NCBI GenBank assembly: GCA_902526965.1
Contig: CABZMT010000006.1
Span: 1 to 62,412 of the forward strand
Direction: 5' to 3'
Length of the DNA: 62,412 nt
DNA from: an uncultured Alphaproteobacteria bacterium
GTDB taxonomy: Bacteria; Pseudomonadota; Alphaproteobacteria; HIMB59
The notes under the pieces: model-generated
What the model saw: the letters and a program-made list of their open reading frames with translations, nothing else
Databases searched by the model: none
What the model was told of the DNA's origin: nothing
Translations under genes and position numbers: made by a program
In this document: in pieces, positions 38,208 through 48,790 of the stretch
Position numbering within the stretch: the stretch's first letter is position 1
Layout: each line of letters starts with the position of its first letter

Positions 38208-39454
38208 TAATCTATTTTAATATTGAGTGATTTAACTTTACGATACAAAGATACTCTGTCTAATCTAAGCATTTTTGCAGTTAAAGTCATATTGAAATTA
38301 TTTATTTTTAATTTTTGAAGTAAATAATCTTTTTCGAATTTATCCTTTGCCTCTTTGTAATTAAGATCATATAAATCAGCATTATTAATTGAATTTTTCA
38401 TTAAATCCTCAATTAATACTCTAGAAACAAATAAATTATTATCAGTCAATAGAGTAATTACATTTTCAGATAAATTCATTATCTCAAATATGTTTCCAGG
38501 CCAGGTATGGTTTAATAATAACTGTTGAACATTATCATCTATCTCAATTCTATTTTCAAACTTCTTTAATGAAAAAATATTTAAATAATGTTTAAAAAGT
38601 GGGAAGATTTCATCTTTTCTAGATATTAAAGGGTTTAATAAAACTTTATAATCAATATTTTTTACAAATGGATCTTTCAAATCAATTTTTTTACTGTCAA
38701 AGATAATTGATGCATTGATTTTTTTACTTTTTACTAAATTTAAATAATTCAATAATTCAATTTGGTTAAAGTTTTCATAGTCATTTAAATATATAGTAAA
38801 ATAATTATGCAAAGAGCTTAACTTTAAAAGATCAGTCTCGTTCATTAGATTTTCATTAAGATTGATAAAAGTATCAGGATTATTTGAAGATAAACGCATA
38901 TGGATAGTATTAGCAAGAAAGTTTTTACCAATACCGTGTGGACCTGATATTAAAATTGAAGAATTATTTCTTATCTTATTGAGGGTTTTAAAAATATTCT
39001 CTATGTATTGTCCATAGCCAATGCTATCAATTTTTGAATGAAATGAAATTTTATTTCTATAATTATTGATAGTAACACGTTGTTTTAGCTCAAGAAGATT
39101 TTTCTGAATTATGTGAATAAGTTTTTTAGTCTCAAAAGGTTTTTCAATGAAATCATTTGCTCCTGCTTTAACAGACTCAATTGCATTATCTATGTTTGCA
39201 TGTCCACTAAATGATACAATTACAAGATTTTTATATCTATTTTTTAAGTATTCAATAATATCTATGCCTTGCTTGTTGCTATTTTTTAACCATAGATCAA
39301 CTAAAACTACATCATAATCAAAGCTTCTATGTTCTAATTCAACAAATTCTTTATGAGAGTTAGCATATGTAACTTCATAGCCTTGTTTTGATAGTATAAG
39401 AGAAATTTGTCTGCAAATTTCTAATTCATCGTCAATTACTAATATTTTTGTCAT
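38207..39454 (-). CDS. ntrX: NtrX-like response regulator with degenerate AAA+ domain
   Basis: A 415-residue response regulator. The receiver has IDDE (7-10), phosphoacceptor D53 and EKPF. An AAA+ region follows with GPHGIGKN (Walker A, last T/S replaced by N), no GAFTGA sigma54 contact loop, and IYLND where hhhhDE is expected. The Fis-type HTH is intact (TAKMLRLDRVSLYRKVKSL). It probably binds DNA and responds to NtrY but cannot activate sigma54 transcription. Its start overlaps ntrY by 23 bases. Confidence 0.85.
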   Translation of the reverse strand: MTKILVIDDELEICRQISLILSKQGYEVTYANSHKEFVELEHRSFDYDVVLVDLWLKNSNKQGIDIIEYLKNRYKNLVIVSFSGHANIDNAIESVKAGANDFIEKPFETKKLIHIIQKNLLELKQRVTINNYRNKISFHSKIDSIGYGQYIENIFKTLNKIRNNSSILISGPHGIGKNFLANTIHMRLSSNNPDTFINLNENLMNETDLLKLSSLHNYFTIYLNDYENFNQIELLNYLNLVKSKKINASIIFDSKKIDLKDPFVKNIDYKVLLNPLISRKDEIFPLFKHYLNIFSLKKFENRIEIDDNVQQLLLNHTWPGNIFEIMNLSENVITLLTDNNLFVSRVLIEDLMKNSINNADLYDLNYKEAKDKFEKDYLLQKLKINNFNMTLTAKMLRLDRVSLYRKVKSLNIKID

Positions 39455-41468
39455 TAAAAATTATTTCAATTTTAAATCCGGAATAACTGTTGGTTGTTAT
39501 ATTCATCTTATGAGAGTTGTCAGTAATTATTTTATCGATTAAAGATAAACCCAAACCAGTAGATTTTTTAGTTGAAAAATATGGTTTTTTTAAGTCATCA
39601 ATATTACCATCATAACCTGGGCCATTATCAAAAAAAGTAAAAATTAAGTTATTATTATTTAGTTTCAGTGTAATTTCGATTAAAGGATTTTTTGTTGAAT
39701 TTAGTGCTTCAATGGAGTTTTTAAAGAGATTATTAAAAATAATATCTAAATATGAATGGTCAAAATGAACATATAAGTTGTTTTCAATGTTATGATCAAT
39801 AATTATTTGATCATAGTTTCTTTTATACTCATCAATATAAACCAAACAAATCTCAGATAAATTTAATTTAGTAATATTTGCCTTAGGCAATCTAGCATAT
39901 GTAGAAAATTCATTTACTAAATTTTGAATTAAAAAAATTTGTCTTTTAATGGAAGTAATTGAATTAATTAATTCTTCATCTTTGAGTTGACTTTCAATAA
40001 ATTCAGTAGATAAGAGCATAGGTGTTAAAGGATTTTTAATTTCATGAGAGATTTTTCTTGCTAGGTCAGCTATTGCATTATTTTTTTCTGCAAATATTAA
40101 GTCAGTGTAATCATTGAAAATAATTATCTGATCAAATAAAGAATTATTATCAATGAATATAGATTTAACAAAAAAATACTTTTGAATATTTTCTAATTTT
40201 ACCTGTAAGTTTATTTCATATGATTTTCTGTAAAAATTTTGATTTTTAAAATGATTTGATAATAAATTAATAAAATTTTGAAATGAGGTATTTTTTTCTG
40301 TCTTAAATATAAAAGATGCAGAATTTTCAAAAATCATAGATTTATCATTTAAAACAAATATTCCGTAAGGTGAATTCTCAATGATATTATTTATAAAACT
40401 TAGTTGGTCATTAATGGTAGAATTAACTTTTTCTAAATTATTTTTTTGACTAATAATAGTTTTACTCATCTCATGAAACGAGTTTGTTAAAACAGAAATG
40501 TCGTCTTTATTATCTAATTTTTCATAATTCAATTGCTGATATTTTCCTTTACGGAGGTCTATGATAGAGTTGTTTAGTTCCCTTATAGGCTTAGCTAATC
40601 TAAAGCTAAAATTTGTTCCAATAATTATAAATATAAAAATTAAACTCGTTGAAAGAATTATGTAGATAGTAAAAAATGTAATTTGAATACCTCTTTTGTC
40701 ATTATCAAATGAATTGATAGCTTCATAAGACTGTATAATGTTTTGATAGTAATTTAATGTTTCTAAATCAATATTCTTTAATAATAATAAGTAATTTGTG
40801 CTATTTAGATTTACTTTAGAAAAAAGTTGATCATTAGAAAAAAAAATAGTTATATCAGTTTCACTAGTTTTACTAGCATTTCTTAAATTGTCGTCAGAAA
40901 GAAATATTTTTTCGTCAGATATATGTTCTATAAATTGATTACCATTATTATAATTGTAAACAGTAGTAATATTAAATCTTTGTATTATATCTCTATCTAT
41001 TAGTCTTTCAGCTAATACATAATTTCTAATAAATTTTGAATCTGTTATTAGATCTTTTTCAGTTTGATCAATATATTTTTGAGCCAATTGATAAGAATTA
41101 TTCACTGTAGATTTAAATGCAGGACCCAACCAAGTGCTTACTTCAATATTAAAGAAAATTGCTGATGCCATTAATATAATTCCACTAGGTATGACAGAAA
41201 ATAGTCCAAAAAAAAGAAAGAATTTATTAAAAAGTCGAAGACCTACCACTTCTCTATTTTTATATTTTAAATAATTTATTAAAAATATAGATAAATATAA
41301 AAGAAGGATTAAAAGAAAAACAAAATCTGCAATTAGAACATATTGAATCAGTTCAGCATTACGAACTATCTCATTTGATGAAATAAGTGAATATACAGTT
41401 AGAGCAAAAAGAGTTATAAAAATAGATATTAATATAGATGCAGAAAATTTATTAAAATAATTTGACAT
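39432..41468 (-). CDS. ntrY: NtrY-like sensor histidine kinase
   Basis: A 678-residue membrane kinase. Three hydrophobic segments lie in residues 10-110, a periplasmic-type loop is at 110-255, and a fourth segment at about 255-280 leads into a HAMP (PIRELNNSIIDLRKGKYQ). A PAS-like region (NNIIENSPYGIFVLND) and HisKA with LARKISHEIKNPLTP follow. The HATPase has NLFKNSIEALNST, FFDNGPGYDG and STGLGLSLIDKI. It senses nitrogen or redox/envelope state and phosphorylates NtrX. The start codon overlaps the divergent ispDF start by 7 bases. Confidence 0.9.
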   Translation of the reverse strand: MSNYFNKFSASILISIFITLFALTVYSLISSNEIVRNAELIQYVLIADFVFLLILLLYLSIFLINYLKYKNREVVGLRLFNKFFLFFGLFSVIPSGIILMASAIFFNIEVSTWLGPAFKSTVNNSYQLAQKYIDQTEKDLITDSKFIRNYVLAERLIDRDIIQRFNITTVYNYNNGNQFIEHISDEKIFLSDDNLRNASKTSETDITIFFSNDQLFSKVNLNSTNYLLLLKNIDLETLNYYQNIIQSYEAINSFDNDKRGIQITFFTIYIILSTSLIFIFIIIGTNFSFRLAKPIRELNNSIIDLRKGKYQQLNYEKLDNKDDISVLTNSFHEMSKTIISQKNNLEKVNSTINDQLSFINNIIENSPYGIFVLNDKSMIFENSASFIFKTEKNTSFQNFINLLSNHFKNQNFYRKSYEINLQVKLENIQKYFFVKSIFIDNNSLFDQIIIFNDYTDLIFAEKNNAIADLARKISHEIKNPLTPMLLSTEFIESQLKDEELINSITSIKRQIFLIQNLVNEFSTYARLPKANITKLNLSEICLVYIDEYKRNYDQIIIDHNIENNLYVHFDHSYLDIIFNNLFKNSIEALNSTKNPLIEITLKLNNNNLIFTFFDNGPGYDGNIDDLKKPYFSTKKSTGLGLSLIDKIITDNSHKMNITTNSYSGFKIEIIFNDKNISN

Positions 41469-42601
41469 TAATTTACTCTAAAATTCATTTCATTCTTCTA
41501 GCTGGTGGTGATAGTTTGCGGTTTTCATCCAATACTAATAAGCTGTTAGCTAAATTTAAAAACAAAAATTTACTTACTCATAATATTGATTTTATTAGAG
41601 AACTTAAATTTAAAAAGATAACTATAGTCATAAATACTATAAAAAAAGCTAATATTAGTGATTTTAATGACTTAGAAATAATAAAAGGAGGAAAAACTAG
41701 ATCAGAAAGTGTTAAAAATGCTTTAAACAAATCTAAATTTAAAACTAAATATGTTTTAATCCACGATGCAGCTAGACCTTTAAACTCTAAAAAAATTATT
41801 AAAAATATTATTAAAAATCTAATTGAAAAAAAATATGACTGTGTGGTTCCATTTAGCAAGTGTTCTGATACGGTAGTGGTAAATCATAAAAATCTTGATA
41901 GAGAAAAAATTAAACTTATAAAAACTCCTCAGGGTTTTGTCAAAAATAAAATTATTTATTTACACAAAAGAAATAATAAAAATAAAATAACTGATGATAG
42001 TCTACTTTTTAGAAACGAAAAAAATAAGTACAAAATAAAATATCTATTACAAAACGAAATAAATTTAAAAATAACATACAAAGAAGAGTTAAATTCATTA
42101 AATAAATTAATAAGTAATAATATTTTAGTTGGTATTGGTTATGATATTCATAAAATAAGAAAAACTATACAAAACAATTTGATCAAAATTGGAGGAATTA
42201 AGATAAAATCAAAAATTAAAGTTATTGCTCACTCAGATGGAGATGTGATACTTCATGCAATAACAGATTCAATACTTGGAGCTTTGTCTCAACGAGATAT
42301 AGGTACTTATTTTCCAAATACCAAAAGAAATTTGAATAGAAATTCAATAGATTTTTTAAATTATGCTTTAAAAAAAATGACTTTAAGAAAAATGCTAATT
42401 AACAATATTGATATAATGATAGTTTCAGAGGAACCTAAAATTAATCCTCATTTTGAGATAATCATAAGTAGTTTGTCAAAATTACTTAAAACAGATAAAA
42501 AAAATATTACTATTAAAGCTACTACAAATGAAAAATCTGGTCTTATTGGTAGTGGAGATTTTATTGCTTGTTGGTCCAATGTATCTCTTAGAGTAAACTA
42601 A
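41462..42601 (+). CDS. ispDF: Bifunctional MEP-pathway enzyme IspD/IspF
   Basis: A 379-residue fusion typical of alphaproteobacteria. Residues 1-220 are IspD (2-C-methylerythritol 4-phosphate cytidylyltransferase): [25 protein letters not shown] and IHDAARPL. From about 222 is IspF (MECDP synthase): GIGYDIHKI and [19 protein letters not shown], and a late [15 protein letters not shown]. It is used for isoprenoids. The apparent start is TTG at 41462, since no ATG precedes the nucleotide loop. The ORF starts 7 bases inside divergent ntrY, so both genes lack a separate promoter region. The end overlaps lipA by 4 bases. Confidence 0.92.
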   Translation: MTLIYSKIHFILLAGGDSLRFSSNTNKLLAKFKNKNLLTHNIDFIRELKFKKITIVINTIKKANISDFNDLEIIKGGKTRSESVKNALNKSKFKTKYVLIHDAARPLNSKKIIKNIIKNLIEKKYDCVVPFSKCSDTVVVNHKNLDREKIKLIKTPQGFVKNKIIYLHKRNNKNKITDDSLLFRNEKNKYKIKYLLQNEINLKITYKEELNSLNKLISNNILVGIGYDIHKIRKTIQNNLIKIGGIKIKSKIKVIAHSDGDVILHAITDSILGALSQRDIGTYFPNTKRNLNRNSIDFLNYALKKMTLRKMLINNIDIMIVSEEPKINPHFEIIISSLSKLLKTDKKNITIKATTNEKSGLIGSGDFIACWSNVSLRVN

Positions 42602-43506
42602 ATAGCTTTTTTAAGTTTTTCAAAATCCTCATCTGCATGATAACTCGATCTTGTCATTGGTGATGATGAAATCATTTTAAAACCAATATTTAAACAGTAA
42701 TTATAGAGATTTTTGAATTCATCTGGAGAATAGAACTTGTGTACTTTTTCATGATGTATTGAGGGCTGAAGATACTGTCCAATGGTAACAAAATCTATAT
42801 TTGAATTTTTCATATCCTTTAATACCTCAATTATTTCTGAGTAATTTTCTCCCAATCCAATCATAATACCAGACTTAGTAAAAATGGTTTTATCAAATTC
42901 TTTCACCTCTCTTAATAATTTTAAACTCTCTAAGTAATTAGACCCAGGTCTGATTTGTTTATAAATCCTAGGAACAGTTTCTAAATTATGATTAAAAACA
43001 TCAGGTTTCACTTTTGCTATATCAATATAATTTCTATTTTTTCTTAAAAAATCTGGTGTGAGTATTTCTATAGTTGTTGTATTTGAAAGTTCCCTTATGT
43101 ATCTAATTGTATCGATAAAATGTTGAGCTCCACCGTCTGGTAAGTCATCTCTATCAACGCTCGTAACTACTACATGTTTTAATCCTAATTTGAGTACAGA
43201 TTTGGCAACATTTAATGGCTCCATAGGGTCAGGCGGATCAGCGGGTTTACCTGTTTTAACATTACAAAATGCACAAGCTCTAGTACAGGTATCTCCTAAT
43301 ATCATAAATGTTGCGTGCTTTTTTTCCCAGCATTCTCCTATATTTGGACATGCAGCTTCTTGACATACGGTAACCAAATTATGAGAATTAACTATATCTA
43401 GTGTTTCAAAATATTTTTTTGAAGTTGGGGCTTTAACTTTAAGCCAATTTGGTTTCTTAAGTGTAGTTGGGTTAAATTTTTTGATTTTTTCAGGATGTCT
43501 AATCAT
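42598..43506 (-). CDS. lipA: Lipoyl synthase
   Basis: A 302-residue radical SAM enzyme. The CTRACAFC motif binds the SAM cluster, and the auxiliary cluster cysteines lie in [28 protein letters not shown] and the late RSSYHADE are standard. It inserts two sulfurs into octanoyl groups on E2 and H proteins. It is last in the pdhABC-lpd-lipA run, 2 bases after lpdA, so the cofactor enzyme is coexpressed with its target. Its stop overlaps the convergent ispDF by 4 bases. Confidence 0.97.
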   Translation of the reverse strand: MIRHPEKIKKFNPTTLKKPNWLKVKAPTSKKYFETLDIVNSHNLVTVCQEAACPNIGECWEKKHATFMILGDTCTRACAFCNVKTGKPADPPDPMEPLNVAKSVLKLGLKHVVVTSVDRDDLPDGGAQHFIDTIRYIRELSNTTTIEILTPDFLRKNRNYIDIAKVKPDVFNHNLETVPRIYKQIRPGSNYLESLKLLREVKEFDKTIFTKSGIMIGLGENYSEIIEVLKDMKNSNIDFVTIGQYLQPSIHHEKVHKFYSPDEFKNLYNYCLNIGFKMISSSPMTRSSYHADEDFEKLKKAI

Positions 43507-43508
43507 TT

Positions 43509-44882
43509 TTAAAAATGAAGAGGTTTTTCAAATGCAGATAGAACGCTTTCATGAATAGACTCTGATAAGGTAGGATGGGCAAATACAGTATTAATGAATT
43601 CATCTTCAGTTGATTCAGATGAAATTGCTAAACCAAATGTGGCTATCATTTCTGTTACATCTGGGCCGATAAGATGGGCACCCAAAACCTCTCCTGTCTC
43701 AGAACTAAAAAGAGTTTTAACAAAACCATATGAATTAGACATTGTTTGAGATTTACCATTTGCTAAAAAAGGAAAGTTACCTGTTTTGTAAGGTGTATTA
43801 TTATCTTTAAGTTGTTGCTCCGTAAAACCAACTGTGGCTATTTGAGGAAGGCTATAAATACAGCCAGGTATATGATTTTCTTTTGGCTTATGTGTGTCCT
43901 TTCCAGATGAAATATAACTTACACAGTTTATAGCATCATGCATAGCCTTATGAGCTAACCAAGGAGCACCAATAATATCACCAATAGCAAATAGACCACT
44001 TACATTGGTTTCATAGTTATGATTAGTGCCAATATAACCTGTATCTGTTAAATTTAAATTAAGTGTGCTTATAAAGTCTTTGTCTAGATTAGGTAAGACA
44101 CCTACGGAGAGTATCAATGCATCACAAACTACATTTTTATTATTATTTTTGAATGAGATATTCTTTTTTTCTTCAACTATATTCTCAATATTTGCTTTTA
44201 ATTCAAATTTAATACCTTTTTTCTCAAAAATTTTTTTTGCTTCATAAGAGATATCGTTATCAAATTGAGGAAGAATTTTACCTTGAGATTCAAATACAGT
44301 AACTTCTGATCCCAAAGCATTATAAATACTTGCAAACTCTATACCAATTGCACCTGATCCTATAATACATAGTTTTTTGGGAAGAAATTTAGGTGTCATA
44401 GCTTCTTTGGAACTCCAAATTGTATCTGAAAATTTGATATCACCTATTGTTCTAGGTTTGCAGCCTGTGGCAATAATCATATTTTTTGAGACAATTTCAT
44501 CAGATGGTGTTTTAACATAAAATTCGTTATCAATTTTTTTTGGATAAGCGCGGTGCTTATAAATATCTATTTTATTTTTTTTCATCAATAAGCTAACACC
44601 CTTAGATAAATTTTCTGATGCGGTTCTTGACATCTCAACGACTTTATTTAAAGCAATTTTAGAGAGGTCTTTTTTAGCTAGTCCAAAGTGATTAGCCTCT
44701 TCCATAAATTCTGCGGAGTGAAGTAGAGATTTTGTCGGAATACATCCCCAATTAAGGCACACTCCTCCTAACTTATCTTCTTCAAACAGGGCCACCTTAA
44801 TTCCAAGTTGAGCAGCTTTAATAGCAGCAACGTATCCACCAGGACCACCGCCAACGATTGATAAATCATATTTAATTGTCAT
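43509..44882 (-). CDS. lpdA: Dihydrolipoamide dehydrogenase (E3)
   Basis: A 457-residue FAD-disulfide oxidoreductase. [19 protein letters not shown] binds [19 protein letters not shown] has the redox cysteine pair, [17 protein letters not shown] binds NAD, and [13 protein letters not shown] supplies the catalytic His-Glu pair. It reoxidises the lipoyl arm of pyruvate (and possibly oxoglutarate) dehydrogenase. It starts 11 bases inside the end of the E2 gene. Confidence 0.97.
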   Translation of the reverse strand: MTIKYDLSIVGGGPGGYVAAIKAAQLGIKVALFEEDKLGGVCLNWGCIPTKSLLHSAEFMEEANHFGLAKKDLSKIALNKVVEMSRTASENLSKGVSLLMKKNKIDIYKHRAYPKKIDNEFYVKTPSDEIVSKNMIIATGCKPRTIGDIKFSDTIWSSKEAMTPKFLPKKLCIIGSGAIGIEFASIYNALGSEVTVFESQGKILPQFDNDISYEAKKIFEKKGIKFELKANIENIVEEKKNISFKNNNKNVVCDALILSVGVLPNLDKDFISTLNLNLTDTGYIGTNHNYETNVSGLFAIGDIIGAPWLAHKAMHDAINCVSYISSGKDTHKPKENHIPGCIYSLPQIATVGFTEQQLKDNNTPYKTGNFPFLANGKSQTMSNSYGFVKTLFSSETGEVLGAHLIGPDVTEMIATFGLAISSESTEDEFINTVFAHPTLSESIHESVLSAFEKPLHF

Positions 44883-46155
44883 CTGATATAATTTCCAAAT
44901 TTTGTACTATACTAGATAAAAATTGAGAAGCTAAAACACCATCGACGGCTCTATGATCACAAGATAATGTCAAATTTATAAAACTTCCTATTTCTATCTT
45001 TCCTTTGTCAACAAAAACATCCTCAAATATTTGACCTACTGCAAGTATATACGTTTGACCAGGCAGAATAATAGCATCAAAGCTGCGGATATTAAATGAT
45101 CCTAAATTAGATATACTTATTACTCCATCTGACAGATCAGAGGGAGTAAGTTTGTTATCTCTAGTTAAATTTATCTTATCATTAAGATTGGAGTTAATTT
45201 GTTTTAAAGAAAGGTCATTAATTTTTTTTAATACGGGCATTTTTAAACCAAATTTAGAGTCAACTGCAATGCCTATATTATAATGATCGTTAATAAAAAA
45301 TTCACCATTGTCTTTGTATGTACAATTTGAGTTTGGGAATGCTTTAAATGCTTTACATATAGCCTGCATTAAGATTGCATTTAGTGAATATTTATTACCT
45401 TTTAGTTTTTGATCTTTTCTAAATTTTAATAGATTAGTCATATTTACTCTAGTATTTAAATAAAAATGAGGAATATTGTTTTTTGAGTAAAGAGTTGCTT
45501 TTGCTATCGCCTGTCTTAATTTATTTATATTTGATTTGTCTGACAACTGATTTGATTCCATTACATCTCTCAGAATAATTCTATTATTTGGTCCTGAACC
45601 AATGATATTTGATAAATTCACTGATTTTTCAGTAGATATTTTTTTTGCAAGTGGAGATATAAATAATCTTAAAATACCATTTTCCTGGTCTTTGTTAATT
45701 TCTAGATCTTCGGAATGTATTCTTCTTGTGTTAGGTTTTATTTTAGAAATATCTATATTGTTTTTTAATGCTAATTTTTTTGCAAGTGGTGTAATTAAAA
45801 TATTATCAGAGGATAAATTTTGATCATTTTCAAAGATTGGTATTTTTGGAGTTTGTATTTTATTATTTGTATCTCTGCTTTTTAAAAAATTATTTATATC
45901 CTCTTGAGTGAAAGATAAATCATCTGAGATTATAGCAACTAACTGATTAACGTTTGCTGTTTCACCCTCCTTAAATATTATTTTAGCAACAAATCCATCC
46001 TCTGGTGACTCGTACTCCATGGTGGCTTTATCTGTTTCTACTTCAAACAAAACTTCACCACTTAATATTGGATCTTTTTCATTTTTTATCCATTTAACAA
46101 TTTTTCCTTCCTCCATTGTGGGAGACAAGGAAGGTAAATTAACTTCAAATAACAT
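44872..46155 (-). CDS. pdhC: Pyruvate dehydrogenase E2 (dihydrolipoamide acetyltransferase)
   Basis: A 427-residue E2 with one N-terminal lipoyl domain (lysine in ETDKATMEYESPEDG). A peripheral-subunit-binding domain near residues 125-160 carries the ITPLAKKLA stretch and a second SPLAKKIS/GPNNRIILRDVM segment. The acetyltransferase core ends in SCDHRAVDGVLASQFL with the catalytic histidine. Two PSBD-like motifs are suggested (SPLAKK appears twice). It follows pdhB directly. Confidence 0.95.
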   Translation of the reverse strand: MLFEVNLPSLSPTMEEGKIVKWIKNEKDPILSGEVLFEVETDKATMEYESPEDGFVAKIIFKEGETANVNQLVAIISDDLSFTQEDINNFLKSRDTNNKIQTPKIPIFENDQNLSSDNILITPLAKKLALKNNIDISKIKPNTRRIHSEDLEINKDQENGILRLFISPLAKKISTEKSVNLSNIIGSGPNNRIILRDVMESNQLSDKSNINKLRQAIAKATLYSKNNIPHFYLNTRVNMTNLLKFRKDQKLKGNKYSLNAILMQAICKAFKAFPNSNCTYKDNGEFFINDHYNIGIAVDSKFGLKMPVLKKINDLSLKQINSNLNDKINLTRDNKLTPSDLSDGVISISNLGSFNIRSFDAIILPGQTYILAVGQIFEDVFVDKGKIEIGSFINLTLSCDHRAVDGVLASQFLSSIVQNLEIISDDN

Positions 46156-47525
46156 TAACTTGTATAAGAAACATTTTTTACAGCAGATGTAATCTCGTCA
46201 GTACTAGGCAGTGCTAATTTTTCTAAATTTTCAGCGTAAGGCATTGGGACATCTTTACCGCTCACTTTAATTATTTCTGAGTCAAGGTAGTCAAAGCAAT
46301 TTGATTGTATAAGATAAGATAAGTGTGAACCAAAACTTGTATTGCCCCATCCATCCTCAACTATGACAACTCTATTTGTTTTCTTAACAGATTTGTAAAT
46401 AAGATCTTCATCCAAAGGTTTAATAGATCTAAGGTCAATTATATCTGGTTTTATACCTAACTTTTCTATTGAAGGAAGAGCATTCAATATTCGTTGAACT
46501 GACATTGAAAAACCAATGATAGTCACGTCACTACCCTCTTTTATAAGATTTGCTTTACCAATAGGTATTAGAAAATCATTTTCTTCAGGGACATTACTTT
46601 TTTCTTTGTAGAGTAATTCATGCTCTAAAAAAACAACAGGATTGGGATTTCGAATTGATGATTTTAATAAACCTTTTGCATCCCTTGCATTTGATGGCGC
46701 AACAACTAACAAGCCTGGTATATGAGAAAACCAGGAAATAAAACATTGACTATGTTGAGCACCTACTCTTGCAGCAGCACCATTTGGACCACGAAATACT
46801 ATAGGCACATTAATCTCTCCGCCTGACATGTACAAAGATTTAGCAGCTGAATTTACAATCTGATCAATTGCCTGCATTGAAAAGTTAAAGGTCATAAACT
46901 CACAAATTGGTTTGAGTCCAGACATAGCTGCACCTATAGCAAGACCAGTAAAACCGTGCTCAGAAATAGGGGTGTCTAGTACTCTTTTTGATCCAAACTT
47001 ATCTAAAAGGCCCTGGGTTACCTTATATGCACCATCATATTCAGCTACTTCTTCGCCTAAAAGAAAAACATCTTTATCAAAAATCATTTCCTCTTCAATA
47101 GCCTGATTCAAAGCCTCTCTCATTGTAATTTCTTTTTCAGACCAATTCTTTGTTTCCAAGCTATCTGATTGTTCTTTTAAAAGAGAACCCATAGAAATAT
47201 TAATTTCTTTGATATTCGTGTCGGCACCATTAGGTATCTTAGGTTGTGAACTTTCAATAGGTTTTTCTATTTTTTCTTCAATTTCCTCACCTTCAACAGA
47301 CAGTAATGCTATTTCTGTGTTGACGCTAATATTTTCAGAGCCCTCTTTAACTAATATTTTTTCAATTTTTCCATCATCTGGAGACTCAAGTTCCATAGTG
47401 GCTTTATCAGTTTCAATTTCTGCTAAAATATCACCAGAAAGTACATCATCTCCCTCTTTAACTAACCATTTTACTAAATTACCTGTTTCCATAGTTGGAG
47501 ATAATGCTGGAAGTAATATTTTCAT
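46155..47525 (-). CDS. pdhB: Pyruvate dehydrogenase E1 beta with N-terminal lipoyl domain
   Basis: A 456-residue E1 beta carrying its own lipoyl domain (LPALSPTMETGNLVKWL and EIETDKATMELESPDDG), as in alphaproteobacteria. An acidic linker follows at about 75-135. The transketolase-like domain begins at ITMREALNQAIEEEM and shows GPNGAAARVGAQHSQCF. It forms the E1 heterotetramer with PdhA, whose stop overlaps by 4 bases on the same strand. Lipoylation by LipA of this extra domain is expected. Confidence 0.95.
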   Translation of the reverse strand: MKILLPALSPTMETGNLVKWLVKEGDDVLSGDILAEIETDKATMELESPDDGKIEKILVKEGSENISVNTEIALLSVEGEEIEEKIEKPIESSQPKIPNGADTNIKEINISMGSLLKEQSDSLETKNWSEKEITMREALNQAIEEEMIFDKDVFLLGEEVAEYDGAYKVTQGLLDKFGSKRVLDTPISEHGFTGLAIGAAMSGLKPICEFMTFNFSMQAIDQIVNSAAKSLYMSGGEINVPIVFRGPNGAAARVGAQHSQCFISWFSHIPGLLVVAPSNARDAKGLLKSSIRNPNPVVFLEHELLYKEKSNVPEENDFLIPIGKANLIKEGSDVTIIGFSMSVQRILNALPSIEKLGIKPDIIDLRSIKPLDEDLIYKSVKKTNRVVIVEDGWGNTSFGSHLSYLIQSNCFDYLDSEIIKVSGKDVPMPYAENLEKLALPSTDEITSAVKNVSYTS

Positions 47526-48499
47526 AAATACACCTCAGTAAATAATTCTTTTATATCTGGAAGTGGTGAGTCTAATGAAAATTTTTCAACATCTTTAATT
47601 TGTTTTTTAATATCACTTTCAATATCTTTTATAGTGTCTTCTTCAAATTTATACTCTTTTAATAAACTTTCTTTCATCATTAGCACTGGGTCTATTTCTT
47701 TCATTTTGTTTACTTCATCTTTTGTCCTATAAAGACCAGGATCAGACATTGAGTGGCCTCTGAATCTGTAAGTATCCATTTCAATGATGTATGGTTTGGA
47801 GTTATTATTTATGTATTCTCTTGCTCTTATAGCAGCATCGCTCACTGTAAAGAAGTTCATACCGTCAACCTTTTCACCTTTAATGCCGAATACGGTAGCT
47901 CGTTCAAACAGCTCATTTCCTGCTGCTGATCTACCTATAGATGTTCCCATTCCGTATTTATTATTTTCAATGATGAACAATACAGGTAGCTCCCATAGTG
48001 ATGCTAAATTAAAAGCTTCAAATACTTGGCCATTACTCATTGCTCCATCACCAAGATAGACCCTAGAAATTTTTTTTTCATTTCTATATTTATGAGCAAA
48101 ACCAATACCAACACCTAAAGGTACTTGAGCACCAACAATTCCATGTCCACCATAGAACCTATTAGCTTTAGAGAACATGTGCATAGAACCGCCCTTACCT
48201 TTTGAAATCCCATCTTTTCTTCCAGTTAATTCTGACATAACTGATTTAGGATCTACACCACGAGCTAATATATGGCCATGATCTCTATATGCTGTGATAA
48301 CAGTGTCTTCTGAATTGATAGAGGAAAGAATACCTATTACTACTGCTTCTTGACCAATATACAAATGACAAAAACCTCCAATTTTTCCAGCACCATATAA
48401 TTGAGCTGCCTTTTCTTCAAATTTCCTTATTAAAAACATCTTTTCATAAAACTTTAATAGCTGCTCATTAGAGAAAGAATTACTAATTTTTTTATTCAT
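47522..48499 (-). CDS. pdhA: Pyruvate dehydrogenase E1 alpha
   Basis: A 325-residue thiamin-diphosphate subunit. GGFCHLYIGQEAV, YRDHGH, and the TPP motif GDGAMSNGQVFEAFNLASLW followed by FIIENNKYGMGT are present, and YRFRGHSMSDPGLYR contains the phosphorylation-loop equivalent. Length matches type I E1 alpha. It lies 3 bases after the ftsB-like gene and heads pdhABC-lpd-lipA. Confidence 0.97.
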   Translation of the reverse strand: MNKKISNSFSNEQLLKFYEKMFLIRKFEEKAAQLYGAGKIGGFCHLYIGQEAVVIGILSSINSEDTVITAYRDHGHILARGVDPKSVMSELTGRKDGISKGKGGSMHMFSKANRFYGGHGIVGAQVPLGVGIGFAHKYRNEKKISRVYLGDGAMSNGQVFEAFNLASLWELPVLFIIENNKYGMGTSIGRSAAGNELFERATVFGIKGEKVDGMNFFTVSDAAIRAREYINNNSKPYIIEMDTYRFRGHSMSDPGLYRTKDEVNKMKEIDPVLMMKESLLKEYKFEEDTIKDIESDIKKQIKDVEKFSLDSPLPDIKELFTEVYL

Positions 48500-48502
48500 G
48501 TT

Positions 48503-48790
48503 TTAATCTAGTTTTAGAATGGTCTCACCATCCTGAATATTTGGATTATTCTGTTTTGTAATTTCATCAATGTAATCATCTTTGTTAGAATAGAAAGAGT
48601 GTAAATCTATATTTATATCTAACATTTTTTGATCGAGATTAGATTGCAATTTTTTATACATTTTTTCTTCAAATTGGTAAATTAAGTAGTTTCCAATATT
48701 AAATTTTCCATAAACTGTATGATATATAAGGTAAATCAATACAAAAACAAAAAAGAAATTAATTAAACTACTAGCTTTTAAAAACTTCAC
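48503..48790 (-). CDS. FtsB/DivIC-type septum formation protein
   Basis: A 95-residue protein with one membrane segment (about residues 9-27, FFFVFVLIYLIYHTVYG). A coiled-coil-like region of about 40 residues follows (KMYKKLQSNLDQKMLDINIDLH), then an acidic tail. This is the FtsB/DivIC layout, and alphaproteobacteria keep the gene between eno and pdhA. It would act with FtsL/FtsQ at the division site. Start is GTG at 48790, 20 bases inside the eno end. Divergent; the coiled coil rather than sequence motifs supports the call. Confidence 0.7.
   Translation of the reverse strand: MKFLKASSLINFFFVFVLIYLIYHTVYGKFNIGNYLIYQFEEKMYKKLQSNLDQKMLDINIDLHSFYSNKDDYIDEITKQNNPNIQDGETILKLD

Noticed and set aside
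47209-47541. 110-codon plus-strand ORF
   Set aside because: Antisense to the lipoyl domain of pdhB, with a repetitive Ser-rich product, a typical shadow of a coding strand.
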